Assembly: GCA_964654815.1 (NCBI GenBank) | Contig: CAZZLH010000009.1 | Location: 1 to 44,676 of the forward strand | Direction of reading: 5' to 3' | DNA length: 44,676 nt | Source: ZLKRG08 sp964654815 | GTDB lineage: Bacteria > Actinomycetota > Actinomycetes > Nanopelagicales > Nanopelagicaceae | Shown here: positions 16,968 to 25,564 of the stretch, piece by piece | How the letters are laid out: each line of letters opens with the position of its first letter | Numbering within the stretch: position 1 is the stretch's first letter | Notes under the pieces: model-generated | Told to the model about the DNA's origin: nothing | Seen by the model: the letters and a program-made list of their open reading frames with translations, nothing else | Databases searched by the model: none | Made by a program: the position numbers and the translations under genes

Positions 16968-18994
16968 AATTGCGCCTTGATTCGGGCCGCGACTTTGACA
17001 CCTGAGAAACCAAACTCTTCAAATAATTTATTCGCAGAGGCAGAGGCGCCATATCTATCCAAAGAGATGATCAATCCATCATCTCCTACATATTCACGCC
17101 ATCCTTGGGCAATTCCAGCTTCGATGCTCACCTTTAATGCGCTCTTGGGCAGTAGAGTCTCACGATAAGTTGCATCTTGTTCGTTAAACCACTCCAAACA
17201 TGGCGCAGAGATAACTTGAGTTGCGATGCCGTCTGCCTCAAGGAGTTCGGCGCTCTTTAGCGCAACGCTCACCTCTGATCCCGTTGCGATGATTGAGACC
17301 TTTGGATTTGCTACAGGCTTTATGGGATAAGCGCCTTTAGCTACGCCGGCACGACTTACCCCGCCGCCAATTTGGTTCTCTGCTACCAAATTTAGAGTTG
17401 GAAGCGCTTGTCTTGATAACAATAATCCGGAAGGCTTACCTCGGGCCAATATCTCAAGCCAGCATGCGGCAGTTTCATTGGCATCGGCCGGTCTAACTAC
17501 ATGGAAATTTGGAATAGCCCGCAATGCGGCAAAATGCTCAATCGGTTGATGAGTTGGGCCATCTTCGCCGACTCCCACAGAATCATGGCTCCAGATGAAT
17601 ATCGATGGGATATCCATAAGCGCTGCCAATCGCACAGCTGGGCGCATGTAATCGCTAAACATCAGGAAGGTGCCACCAAAGGCGCGAGTTAAGCCACTAA
17701 GAGTGATGCCATTGATGATCGAACCCATCGCATGTTCGCGAATTCCAAAGTGAATGATCCGTCCATAAGGATTGGCATTCTTCATCTGACTGCTTGCGGG
17801 AAGGAAAGAGCCACCATTCTCAATGGTGGTGTTGTTTGAATCTGCCAAATCTGCAGAGCCACCCCAGAGCTCCGGCAGTTGCTCGGCAAGGGCATTTATT
17901 ACCTTGCCACTTGCAGCTCTGGTCGCCAATTCTTTATCAATCGGGAACTCAGGCACTGTCAATTGAGGCAATTTCTTATCAATCAAGCGATCAAGTAGCG
18001 CAGATTTCTCTGGATTGGCGCTCTGCCATTTAGCTAATTTCTGATTCCATTCATTATGTGCTGCCTCGCCCCGTTGGCGCACCTTTCTGGCATGTGCAAG
18101 AAGCGGCTCAGGCATTACAAACTTCTCATCTGGATTAAGGCCAAGCGCCAATTTAGTTGCGGCCACCTCATCGTCACCAAGAGCAGAGCCATGGCTCTTT
18201 GCGGTACCACGCGCCTTTGGCGCAGGCCATGCAATGACCGTCTTTAATCTGATTAGCGTTGGCTTGGACGATACTTTGGCGCGATCAAGCGCGCTATCTA
18301 AAGCTGGAATATCAACCGAACCATCGCCCTTTGCAGCAATCTCTTCAACATTCCAGCCATATGCAAGATAACGAGCCGATACATCCTCAGTGAAGGTGAA
18401 ATGGGTATCGCCTTCGATCGAAATTCGATTGTCATCGTAAATTACGATCAAATTATTTAATTCTTGGGTTCCGGCAAGAGATGATGCTTCAGATGCAACG
18501 CCCTCTTGTAAATCACCATCTGAGCAGAGGACGAAGACTCTATGATTAAAGAGTTCGGATTGCGGATCTAATAGCCCGCTCTCAAATCTCGCCGCCATCG
18601 CCATACCTACTGCGGTTGAAATTCCAGCACCTAGTGGGCCAGTGGTCATCTCAACTCCCGCGGTATGTCCATACTCGGGATGGCCCGGCGTTAACGAATT
18701 CCAAGTGCGAAACGCTTTGAGGTCTGACATCTCAAGGCCATAACCACTTAAGTAAAGTTGAGTGTAGAGAGTTAATGATGAATGGCCACAGGAGAGGATG
18801 AACCTATCGCGGCCAATCCATTTTGGATCTTTAGGATCGTGAACTAAATGTTTTTGAAAGAGTAGGTAGGCAACTGGCGCAAGGGACATCGCAGTTCCGG
18901 GATGGCCATTGCCGACATTTTGAACTGCATCTGCTGCGAGCGCTCTGGCATATTTGACAACCTCATCATCCTGCGGGCCCCAACTAAATGTCAT
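16964..18994 (-). CDS. tkt: Transketolase
   Basis: A thiamine diphosphate enzyme that transfers two-carbon ketol units in the pentose phosphate pathway. The 676-residue protein has the N-terminal substrate and ThDP region (NGHPGTAMSLAP, HEY-like GHPEYGHTAGVE, TTGPLGAG), the ThDP motif CSDGDLQEG to YDDNRISIEG, the central FGIREHAMG motif and a C-terminal domain with TGSEVSVAL. GGAAGG lies six bases before the ATG, consistent with translation from an internal message position. ctaA lies 54 bases upstream on the same strand; the ctaB gene often present here is missing. Confidence 0.97.
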   Translation of the reverse strand: MTFSWGPQDDEVVKYARALAADAVQNVGNGHPGTAMSLAPVAYLLFQKHLVHDPKDPKWIGRDRFILSCGHSSLTLYTQLYLSGYGLEMSDLKAFRTWNSLTPGHPEYGHTAGVEMTTGPLGAGISTAVGMAMAARFESGLLDPQSELFNHRVFVLCSDGDLQEGVASEASSLAGTQELNNLIVIYDDNRISIEGDTHFTFTEDVSARYLAYGWNVEEIAAKGDGSVDIPALDSALDRAKVSSKPTLIRLKTVIAWPAPKARGTAKSHGSALGDDEVAATKLALGLNPDEKFVMPEPLLAHARKVRQRGEAAHNEWNQKLAKWQSANPEKSALLDRLIDKKLPQLTVPEFPIDKELATRAASGKVINALAEQLPELWGGSADLADSNNTTIENGGSFLPASSQMKNANPYGRIIHFGIREHAMGSIINGITLSGLTRAFGGTFLMFSDYMRPAVRLAALMDIPSIFIWSHDSVGVGEDGPTHQPIEHFAALRAIPNFHVVRPADANETAACWLEILARGKPSGLLLSRQALPTLNLVAENQIGGGVSRAGVAKGAYPIKPVANPKVSIIATGSEVSVALKSAELLEADGIATQVISAPCLEWFNEQDATYRETLLPKSALKVSIEAGIAQGWREYVGDDGLIISLDRYGASASANKLFEEFGFSGVKVAARIKAQL

Positions 18995-19048
18995 CTCCAG
19001 CCTTCCATTGCTTCATGCTTTATCTTCTCGATCCCAATCATCAAAGTT

Positions 19049-19942
19049 CTAAACCGCTGCTTTTTCTTCATATCCATCAGAATCTTGCTTGGCCAAATAG
19101 GGATATTTGAAACTTAATCTGACTCGCCAAACCGCCATCCAAAATAGCGCCGCACCAAGTAAGTGCGCTCCAACCAGAATTTTTGGAAGTCCAGTCCACC
19201 ATTGGATATAGCCTATTAAGCCCTGTAGGAATATCGCGGCAAGGAGCCAATTGGCTTCAGGGCGCGGAAATCTAATCGCAATGAAAAGTGTCAGCGCCAA
19301 GGTAAGGGCCACCAAGGTGCTGTGATACTTGGCAACGCTCTCTAAAGCAAGGTCAAAGCGTGGGGCCTTGGAATCTCCGGCATGTGGCCCACTTCCTGTT
19401 ACGACTGTTCCAGCAATTAAAGTCAGATAAGCGATGGCGACAAGCGCTTTAGCGATTGGGTGATCCGCAGCGCCCTGCGTCAGATTTGATTGCACGGCGT
19501 TGCCCGCACTCAACTTCGCTTTGAATCGAAGAGATGTTGCGCCGGCAATTAATAACATGGATAAAAGGAGATGGCTTGCTACCGATGCAGGGTGTAGGTC
19601 GGTAAGCACCGTGATGCCACCTAAAACTCCCTGGCTCAGAATTCCCACCAATTGCAGCCAGGCGAGTAGGCGCAGATCGTTTCGCTTTGCCCGATAAACC
19701 ATAAGGAGCGCAATGAGCGCGGCGGCGAATAGGGCGAAGGTAAAGAGTCGATTGCCAAATTCGATCCAGGCGTGGAATTGGGAGAGGCTCTCATCTGGGC
19801 GATAGGAATCCGCCGTGCACTTTGGCCATTCCGGACAACCTAGACCGGAGCCAGTTAGCCGCACCATCGCACCGGTTACGACGATTGCGATCTGCAGCGA
19901 GAGCAGGGCCGTTACGCTAAAAATTAACGAACGGCGGTTCAT
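19049..19942 (-). CDS. ctaA: Heme A synthase (COX15/CtaA family)
   Basis: It oxidises the C8 methyl of heme O to make heme A for cytochrome c oxidase, in the cytoplasmic membrane. The 297-residue protein has about eight hydrophobic segments. The conserved loop GSGLGCPEWPKC gives the Cys36/Cys42 pair, followed by the heme-ligand region FHAWIEFGNR (His57, Glu61); further histidines lie in HPASVASH, AKYHSTLV and VGAHLLGA. SURF1, a second oxidase assembly factor, lies 8 kb away. The gene is divergent from sufR with 82 bases between the starts. Confidence 0.94.
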   Translation of the reverse strand: MNRRSLIFSVTALLSLQIAIVVTGAMVRLTGSGLGCPEWPKCTADSYRPDESLSQFHAWIEFGNRLFTFALFAAALIALLMVYRAKRNDLRLLAWLQLVGILSQGVLGGITVLTDLHPASVASHLLLSMLLIAGATSLRFKAKLSAGNAVQSNLTQGAADHPIAKALVAIAYLTLIAGTVVTGSGPHAGDSKAPRFDLALESVAKYHSTLVALTLALTLFIAIRFPRPEANWLLAAIFLQGLIGYIQWWTGLPKILVGAHLLGAALFWMAVWRVRLSFKYPYLAKQDSDGYEEKAAV

Positions 19943-19948
19943 GCGAGC

Positions 19949-19954
19949 ATATTA
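19949..19954 (-). promoter_or_regulatory. Candidate -10 box of ctaA, leaderless geometry
   Basis: On the minus strand TAATAT lies exactly six bases before the ctaA ATG, with no Shine-Dalgarno between. No good -35 is visible at 17-18 bases. The spacing equals that at argC, coaE and the DUF3099 gene and would place the transcript start on or next to the start codon. Confidence 0.4.
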
Positions 19955-20024
19955 AAGGTTGAATTCCTCGTAGCTGCCTTAATTATCCGTAAGCCAGATG
20001 TGATTTCGCTGAGGGGGGCTCTAA

Positions 20025-20744
20025 TTGGCTTATAAATCGGAATTACGACACAATATCGTTGTGAAAATCAAGGATGAACGAACCCGCGAATTGGTCGCTC
20101 GCTCCATCCTGGAGAACGGGCCCTCTACCGCAGCGGATCTCTCCGTGCGCCTTGGTATTACCCCAGCCGGAATTCGTCGCCACCTTGATGCCCTCCTAGA
20201 AGATGGGGTACTAGAGGCCAGGGAGCCACATGCCGCGCTATCTCGCGGACGAGGCCGCCCATCGAAGGTCTTTGTGATGACCGATTCCGGGCGTGAGAAA
20301 TTCGAACATTCCTATGACGATCTAGCCATAAGCGCGCTTCGATTCATGGCCGCGCGCGATCCAAAATTCATCAATGAATTCGCGCAGAATCGAGCCGATG
20401 AGTTAGAGAAGAAGATCAATAAGAAATTTGAGAAATCAAAGGACAAGGTCAAGGCGCTCGCCGATTTTTGGAGCGCGGAGGGCTACTCTTCGACGGTTCA
20501 TAAAGTGGGAGTGGGCCATGAAATGTGCCAACACCACTGCCCAATCGCCCACGTAGCAGCTGAGTTTCCTGCGCTCTGTGAAGCAGAGACCGCAGTCTTC
20601 TCCAAGACGTTAGGTACGCATGTGCAGAGGCTTGCCACCATTGCACATGGTGACGGGGTTTGCACGACATTTATTCCAAATGTTGTGCCTAATGTCGTTC
20701 CAAATGGTTCCAAGAACCAGCAGGTGAAAAGTTTAAAGAAATGA
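20025..20744 (+). CDS. sufR: Iron-sulfur-binding transcriptional regulator SufR
   Basis: SufR represses the suf operon when it holds an Fe-S cluster. The 239-residue protein has an N-terminal winged helix (NGPSTAADLSVRLGITPAGI, RRHLDALLEDGVLE) and a C-terminal cluster-binding region with Cys168, Cys172, Cys185 and Cys213 (EMCQHHCPIAH, FPALCEAE, DGVCTTF). The TTG at 20025 is preceded by GAGG in a G-run at good spacing; a GTG at 20061 is an alternative and would place the 20048-20064 inverted repeat across the start. It leads the suf genes in the usual actinobacterial way. The C-terminus has a repeated NVVP tail. Confidence 0.93.
   Translation: MAYKSELRHNIVVKIKDERTRELVARSILENGPSTAADLSVRLGITPAGIRRHLDALLEDGVLEAREPHAALSRGRGRPSKVFVMTDSGREKFEHSYDDLAISALRFMAARDPKFINEFAQNRADELEKKINKKFEKSKDKVKALADFWSAEGYSSTVHKVGVGHEMCQHHCPIAHVAAEFPALCEAETAVFSKTLGTHVQRLATIAHGDGVCTTFIPNVVPNVVPNGSKNQQVKSLKK
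20048..20064 (+). promoter_or_regulatory. Inverted repeat, candidate SufR operator
   Basis: CACAA at 20049-20053 and TTGTG at 20059-20063 form a perfect 5-bp inverted repeat with a 5-base spacer, bounded by A on each side. The layout resembles the ACACT-N5-TGTGA site I recall for mycobacterial SufR. It lies at the very beginning of the sufR reading frame, just after a TATAAA, where repressor binding could block transcription. Assignment to SufR is inference. Confidence 0.4.
20676..20710 (+). repeat. 12-bp degenerate repeat coding the SufR NVVP tail
   Basis: Two degenerate 12-bp units plus a partial third encode NVVP-NVVP-NGS at the C-terminus of SufR, after the last cluster cysteine. The unit length keeps the frame. 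The following residues are polar and basic up to the stop. Confidence 0.7.
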
Positions 20745-20762
20745 CTAATTCATTTGAATTAG
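20745..20762 (+). promoter_or_regulatory. Perfect 18-bp palindrome between sufR and sufB
   Basis: CTAATTCA-TT-TGAATTAG is a perfect inverted repeat with 8-bp arms. It starts on the base after the sufR stop and ends 25 bases before the sufB ATG. No T-run follows, so it is a poor intrinsic terminator; it may be an operator, an mRNA-processing or stabilising hairpin, or an attenuation site. The ribosome site GGGAAGG of sufB follows it. Confidence 0.6.
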
Positions 20763-20787
20763 CAGAGTTATCAGGGAAGGTAGAACC

Positions 20788-22197
20788 ATGACAATCGCAC
20801 ACCCAGAGCTAGAAGGTATTGGTAAGTATGAGTACGGCTGGTCAGATTCTGATGCAGCGGGCGCCGTTGCAAAGCGTGGTTTGAATGAGGATGTCGTAAA
20901 AGATATCTCTAGCAAGAAGAGCGAGCCACAATGGATGTTGGATCTGCGCTTAAAGGGCCTTAACCTATTTAATAAGAAGCCGATGCCAAATTGGGGATCG
21001 GATTTATCTGGCATTGATTTCGATAACATCAAATACTTCGTCCGCTCATCCGAGAAGCAGGCGCAGAGCTGGGATGATCTTCCTGAAGATATCAAGCGCA
21101 CCTATGATCGTTTGGGAATTCCTGAAGCGGAGAAGCAGCGCTTGGTTGCAGGCGTTGCAGCACAATATGAATCAGAGGTGGTTTATCACTCGATTCGTGA
21201 GGATTTGGCTGCTCAAGGAGTCATCTTTCTAGACACCGACACTGGTTTGAAAGAGCACGAGGATATTTTCAAGGAGTATTTCGGATCGGTAATTCCAGTG
21301 GGAGATAACAAATTCGCTGCGTTAAATACCGCAGTCTGGTCGGGTGGCTCATTTGTTTATGTGCCAAAGGGTGTGCATGTGGAGATTCCATTACAAGCCT
21401 ATTTCCGAATTAACACTGAGAATATGGGCCAGTTCGAGCGCACTTTGATCATCGCAGATGAAGGCTCGTACGTTCACTATGTCGAAGGATGCACTGCGCC
21501 GATCTACTCATCGGATTCATTGCACTCTGCAGTAGTGGAGATTATCGTGAAGAAGAATGCGCGAGTTCGCTACACCACGATCCAGAACTGGTCCAACAAT
21601 GTCTATAACTTGGTGACCAAGCGCGCAACTTGCGAGGCTGGCGCAACCATGGAGTGGATCGATGGCAACATCGGATCAAAGGTAACCATGAAATATCCAG
21701 CGGTCTTCTTAATGGGAGAGCACGCCAAGGGCGAGACTCTTTCGATCGCTTTTGCCGGTGAAGGTCAGCATCAAGATGCCGGATCCAAAATGGTTCACGC
21801 CGCGCCAAATACCTCTTCGACGATTATCTCTAAATCGGTGGCACGTGGTGGTGGTCGCACCTCATATCGCGGATTGGTTCAGGTAAATGAGGGCGCTTCT
21901 GGTTCGAAGAGCACCGTCAAATGCGACGCGCTCTTAGTTGACACCATCTCACGTTCTGATACCTATCCATATGTCGATGTTCGCGAAGATGATGTCTCCA
22001 TGGGACATGAAGCAACCGTCTCTAAAGTAAGCGATGACCAACTCTTCTATCTGATGTCACGCGGACTCTCTGAGGATGAAGCGATGGCGATGATTGTCCG
22101 TGGCTTTATCGAGCCGATCGCTCGTGAATTGCCGATGGAGTATGCCCTCGAATTGAATCGCCTAATTGAACTGCAAATGGAAGGCGCTGTTGGCTGA
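20788..22197 (+). CDS. sufB: Fe-S cluster assembly scaffold protein SufB
   Basis: SufB is the main scaffold of the SufBCD complex, on which new Fe-S clusters are built in the cytoplasm. The 469-residue length is typical. Motifs include YESEVVYHSIREDL, NTAVWSGGSFVYVPKGVHVE, the beta-helix core with the cysteine of VEGCTAPIY, and the C-terminal DDQLFYLMSRGLSEDEA and IVRGFIEPIARELPMEYALE. GGGAAGG lies upstream of the ATG. The stop overlaps the sufD ATG by one base (TGATG). Confidence 0.98.
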   Translation: MTIAHPELEGIGKYEYGWSDSDAAGAVAKRGLNEDVVKDISSKKSEPQWMLDLRLKGLNLFNKKPMPNWGSDLSGIDFDNIKYFVRSSEKQAQSWDDLPEDIKRTYDRLGIPEAEKQRLVAGVAAQYESEVVYHSIREDLAAQGVIFLDTDTGLKEHEDIFKEYFGSVIPVGDNKFAALNTAVWSGGSFVYVPKGVHVEIPLQAYFRINTENMGQFERTLIIADEGSYVHYVEGCTAPIYSSDSLHSAVVEIIVKKNARVRYTTIQNWSNNVYNLVTKRATCEAGATMEWIDGNIGSKVTMKYPAVFLMGEHAKGETLSIAFAGEGQHQDAGSKMVHAAPNTSSTIISKSVARGGGRTSYRGLVQVNEGASGSKSTVKCDALLVDTISRSDTYPYVDVREDDVSMGHEATVSKVSDDQLFYLMSRGLSEDEAMAMIVRGFIEPIARELPMEYALELNRLIELQMEGAVG

Positions 22198-23261
22198 TGC
22201 TAAATACCAACATCATCCATACGCCGACTGGGCGTGAGGAGGCTTGGCGCTTCACACCATTGGCTAAGCTGAAGGGGCTTCATGACGGCAGCGCGGTAAT
22301 CGGTGTTGATCATTCTCTGGTCTCTAAGCACCTACCAAAAGGCGCAACTTTCGAGAGAGTTGTTACGGATAATCACAGCACCCAAAGTGGCGATGAAATC
22401 ATCCAGCGAGTAGTTGGCGCAAAGTCGATTGCAAAATTGACCATAGATGGTGAGCTAAGTGAGCCCGTGCTCTTAGGTCGTGCGCTGATAAAAGATGCCG
22501 AGTATTCAAGGGTTCAGGTCGTAGTCAAGAAGTTCGCTAAGGCCACACTAATCATGGAGAACACCGGTAATTCATTAATTGCGGAAGATCTTGAGATAGT
22601 CCTTGAACCAGGTGCGAATTTAACTTTCGTGACTTTGCAGGAATTTGATGGTGATGCAGTATATGCCGCGCGTCATCATGCGATTGTTGATAAGGATGCA
22701 ACCTTCAAATCAATCACAGTAACCATCGGTGGTTCCTTAGTGCGAATCCTGCCGACCGTCGAATTCAAGGCACCGGGCGGAGATGTAGATCTACAAGGGA
22801 TTTATTTTGCATCTGCCGGTCAGCATCTAGAACATAGATTGCACGTTGATCACCTAGTGCCGAATGCAAAATCTCGTGTGAATTACAAAGGAGTCCTCGC
22901 AGGTGAATCTGCCCGGACTGTCTGGTTCGGTGATGTATTTATCCGCGCAGCGGCTGAAGGCACCGATACCTACGAATTGAACCGAAATCTCTTGTTGACC
23001 GATGGCGCAAGAGCAGATTCCGTTCCTAATCTAGAGATCGAAACTGGCGAGATCGTTGGGGCTGGACATGCTTCCACCACGGGTCGCTTCGATGACGAGC
23101 AGCTCTTCTATTTGATGTCACGTGGTATCAGCATGGAAGATGCCAGACGTCTCGTCGTGCGGGGTTTCTTCAATGAAATCATCGCTCAAATCTCTAACGA
23201 TGAGATTCAGGAGCGCCTTATGACTCGTATTGATCTTGAGCTTGAGAAGGTTGGAAAGTAA
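22197..23261 (+). CDS. sufD: Fe-S cluster assembly protein SufD
   Basis: SufD pairs with SufB to form the scaffold heterodimer on top of the SufC ATPases. The 354-residue protein starts with the family-like REEAWRFTPLAKLKGL and ends with the SufB/D signature DDEQLFYLMSRGISMEDARRLVVRGFFNEII. The middle is a beta-helix with GVLAGESARTVWFGDVFI. It is shorter than SufB, as expected. Start and stop both overlap neighbours by one base (TGATG, TAATG). Confidence 0.95.
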   Translation: MLNTNIIHTPTGREEAWRFTPLAKLKGLHDGSAVIGVDHSLVSKHLPKGATFERVVTDNHSTQSGDEIIQRVVGAKSIAKLTIDGELSEPVLLGRALIKDAEYSRVQVVVKKFAKATLIMENTGNSLIAEDLEIVLEPGANLTFVTLQEFDGDAVYAARHHAIVDKDATFKSITVTIGGSLVRILPTVEFKAPGGDVDLQGIYFASAGQHLEHRLHVDHLVPNAKSRVNYKGVLAGESARTVWFGDVFIRAAAEGTDTYELNRNLLLTDGARADSVPNLEIETGEIVGAGHASTTGRFDDEQLFYLMSRGISMEDARRLVVRGFFNEIIAQISNDEIQERLMTRIDLELEKVGK

Positions 23262-23569
23262 TGACCGATCTCTCAGCAGACTTGCAACTAGAGAACATAG
23301 TTGAAGGCAAACCAGTCAAACTTACAAAAGCCGGTAGAGATATCTGTGTGGCTCGAGTCGGAAACGAAGTCTTTGCTATTGAGGATATCTGCTCTCATGC
23401 CGATGCCTCATTGTCAGAGGGAGAGCAGAGCGAGTACAAGATTGAGTGTTGGTTGCATGGCGCAGAATTTGATCTTCGCACTGGAGCTGCCCTTACCCCT
23501 CCAGCGATAAATCCAGTCAAAACCTTTCCGGTAAAGGTTGATGGCAACAACGTAGTAGTGGAAATTTAA
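23261..23569 (+). CDS. Rieske [2Fe-2S] ferredoxin-like protein of the suf operon
   Basis: The 102-residue protein is a stand-alone Rieske domain of the non-heme iron oxygenase ferredoxin type. The two cluster motifs are CSHADASL (Cys-X-His) and CWLHGAEF (Cys-X-X-His). There is no signal or membrane segment, so it is cytoplasmic. A Rieske gene between sufD and sufC is usual in actinobacteria; it may donate electrons to cluster assembly or be a cluster client, but its role is not settled. Its ATG overlaps the sufD stop (TAATG) and sufC follows after 22 bases. Confidence 0.92.
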   Translation: MTDLSADLQLENIVEGKPVKLTKAGRDICVARVGNEVFAIEDICSHADASLSEGEQSEYKIECWLHGAEFDLRTGAALTPPAINPVKTFPVKVDGNNVVVEI

Positions 23570-23591
23570 GAGCGAGAACTTAGGAGAAGAG

Positions 23592-24344
23592 ATGAGTAAA
23601 TTAGAAATCCGTGGCCTACATGTTGCGGTAAATACCGATCAAGGCGCAAAAGAGATTCTCAAGGGCGTTGATCTAACCGTAAATTCAGGGGAGACCCACG
23701 CGATTATGGGACCCAACGGTTCAGGTAAATCTACCTTGGCCTATGCCGTCGCTGGACATCCTAAGTATGAGATCACCGCAGGATCAGTTTTGCTAGATGG
23801 CCATGACTTATTGGAGATGAGCGTTGACGAACGAGCAAAAGCTGGGCTCTTCCTTGCCATGCAATATCCAGTCGAAGTACCAGGAGTCTCCGTCTCCAAT
23901 TTCTTACGTTCTGCGGCAACTGCGCTACGTGGCGAGGCACCAAATTTGCGCAAGTGGGTGGGCGAGGTGAAGGAAGCTATGTCTGCTTTGAAGATGGATC
24001 CAACCTTTGCCGAGCGTAGCGTCAACGAAGGTTTCTCAGGCGGCGAGAAGAAGCGCCACGAAATAATGCAGCTGGAATTATTAAAGCCAAAGATCGCAAT
24101 CTTGGATGAGACCGATTCTGGACTCGATGTAGATGCGCTACGTGTGGTTTCAGAGGGTGTAAATCGCGCTAAAGCGAATAGCAACCTGGGAGTCTTATTA
24201 ATCACTCACTACACCCGCATTCTGCGCTACATCAAACCTGACTTTGTTCACGTCTTTGCTAATGGTCGCATCGTCCAAGAGGGTGGACCGGAATTGGCTG
24301 AGCGCTTAGAAGAGCAGGGCTACGAGGAGTACGTCGGAAAGTAA
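23592..24344 (+). CDS. sufC: Fe-S cluster assembly ATPase SufC
   Basis: SufC is the ABC-type ATPase of the soluble SufBCD complex. The 250-residue protein has Walker A GPNGSGKS, the Q-loop region MQYPVEVPGVSVSNFLR, the variant signature FSGGEKKRHEI, Walker B LKPKIAILDETDSGLD and the H-loop ITHYTRIL. These variants (SGGEKKR, DETDSGLD) distinguish SufC from transporter ATPases. A good ribosome site (AGGAGA) precedes the ATG. The stop overlaps the sufS start (TAATG). Confidence 0.98.
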   Translation: MSKLEIRGLHVAVNTDQGAKEILKGVDLTVNSGETHAIMGPNGSGKSTLAYAVAGHPKYEITAGSVLLDGHDLLEMSVDERAKAGLFLAMQYPVEVPGVSVSNFLRSAATALRGEAPNLRKWVGEVKEAMSALKMDPTFAERSVNEGFSGGEKKRHEIMQLELLKPKIAILDETDSGLDVDALRVVSEGVNRAKANSNLGVLLITHYTRILRYIKPDFVHVFANGRIVQEGGPELAERLEEQGYEEYVGK

Positions 24345-25564
24345 TGCTCGATGTTGCCGCTATCAAGGGGGATTTTCCGATCTTTGATCGAACAATCCGC
24401 GATGGCCAACGCCTGGTTTATCTCGATAGTGGCGCCACTTCACAAAAACCTAATGCCGTAATTGAGGCCGAAAGCAATTTCTATCGAAGACATAATGCTG
24501 CAGTCCATCGTGGCGCCCATCAATTAGCCGAAGAGGCCACTGATAATTACGAGAACGCCAGGTCGGTGGTCGCGGAATTCTTGGGCGCGAAGAGCGATGA
24601 GATTGTATTTACCAAGAGCGCTACCGAATCAATCAATCTCGTGGCCTATGCGCTTACCAACAAGATTAAGGCGGGCGATCGCATCGTGGTCTCTGAAATG
24701 GAGCACCATGCAAATTTGATCCCTTGGCAGCAGTTGGCTAAGCGCACTGGTGCGGAATTGGCCTGGTTCTCAGTCACCGAAGAGGGGCGACTTGACCTTT
24801 CAGATATTGAATCGGTGATTACTCCAAATACTGCGATTGTGGCGATAACCCATCAATCGAATGTGCTCGGCACTATTGTTCCAATCGAGACCATCGTGCG
24901 TCGCGCAGAGTCGGTAGGCGCACAAGTTCTACTAGATGCTTGTCAGTCGGTTCCACACATGCCAGTAGATGTGCAGAGATTAGGCGTGGATTATTTAGCA
25001 TTCTCTGGACACAAGATTTTAGGCCCAACTGGAGTTGGGATTCTCTGGGGTCGAAATCTCGAGCAATTACCGCCATTTCTCTTCGGTGGTTCGATGATCG
25101 AGAACGTGACGATGACCGATGCAACTTGGGCTCCTGCGCCGAAGAAATTCGAAGCAGGTGTTCCCAATATGGCACAAGCAGTTGGCTTAGCAGCAGCGAT
25201 TAATTACATCAGCAAGATCGGCATGAAGAAGATTCATGACCATGAGATTTATCTAACCAAGGCATTAATCGCCGGATTACAGGATATTTCTGGCGTGAAG
25301 ATTTTCGGTCCTACGGATTTGGTAGACCGTGGGAGCACCATCTCCTTCATCGTAGATGGCATCCACCCTCATGATTTGGGGCAATTTCTGGATGCCAAGG
25401 GCGTTGCGGTGCGTACCGGACATCATTGCGCCTGGCCGTTGGCGCGTAAATTCAAGGTGGTCGCTACCACCCGAGCTTCGTTATATCTCTACAATGATTT
25501 ATCAGATATCGATGCGCTCTTAAATGGTGTTAAAGATGCCAAGGGATACTTCTTGGGAAATTGA
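24344..25564 (+). CDS. sufS: Cysteine desulfurase SufS
   Basis: A PLP enzyme that takes sulfur from cysteine for cluster assembly. The 406-residue protein has YLDSGATSQKP, HRGAHQLAEEAT, the histidine in MEHHANLIPW, the PLP lysine Lys224 in FSGHKILGPTG, and the persulfide-forming Cys362 in RTGHHCAWPL, all of the group II (SufS) type. The next gene encodes SufU, the zinc-dependent partner that accepts the sulfur. The stop overlaps the sufU ATG by one base. Confidence 0.97.
   Translation: MLDVAAIKGDFPIFDRTIRDGQRLVYLDSGATSQKPNAVIEAESNFYRRHNAAVHRGAHQLAEEATDNYENARSVVAEFLGAKSDEIVFTKSATESINLVAYALTNKIKAGDRIVVSEMEHHANLIPWQQLAKRTGAELAWFSVTEEGRLDLSDIESVITPNTAIVAITHQSNVLGTIVPIETIVRRAESVGAQVLLDACQSVPHMPVDVQRLGVDYLAFSGHKILGPTGVGILWGRNLEQLPPFLFGGSMIENVTMTDATWAPAPKKFEAGVPNMAQAVGLAAAINYISKIGMKKIHDHEIYLTKALIAGLQDISGVKIFGPTDLVDRGSTISFIVDGIHPHDLGQFLDAKGVAVRTGHHCAWPLARKFKVVATTRASLYLYNDLSDIDALLNGVKDAKGYFLGN

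Noticed and set aside
23741..24205. Minus-strand open frame of 154 codons inside sufC
   Set aside because: Fully antisense to a strongly conserved gene; serine/threonine-rich composition typical of a shadow frame.
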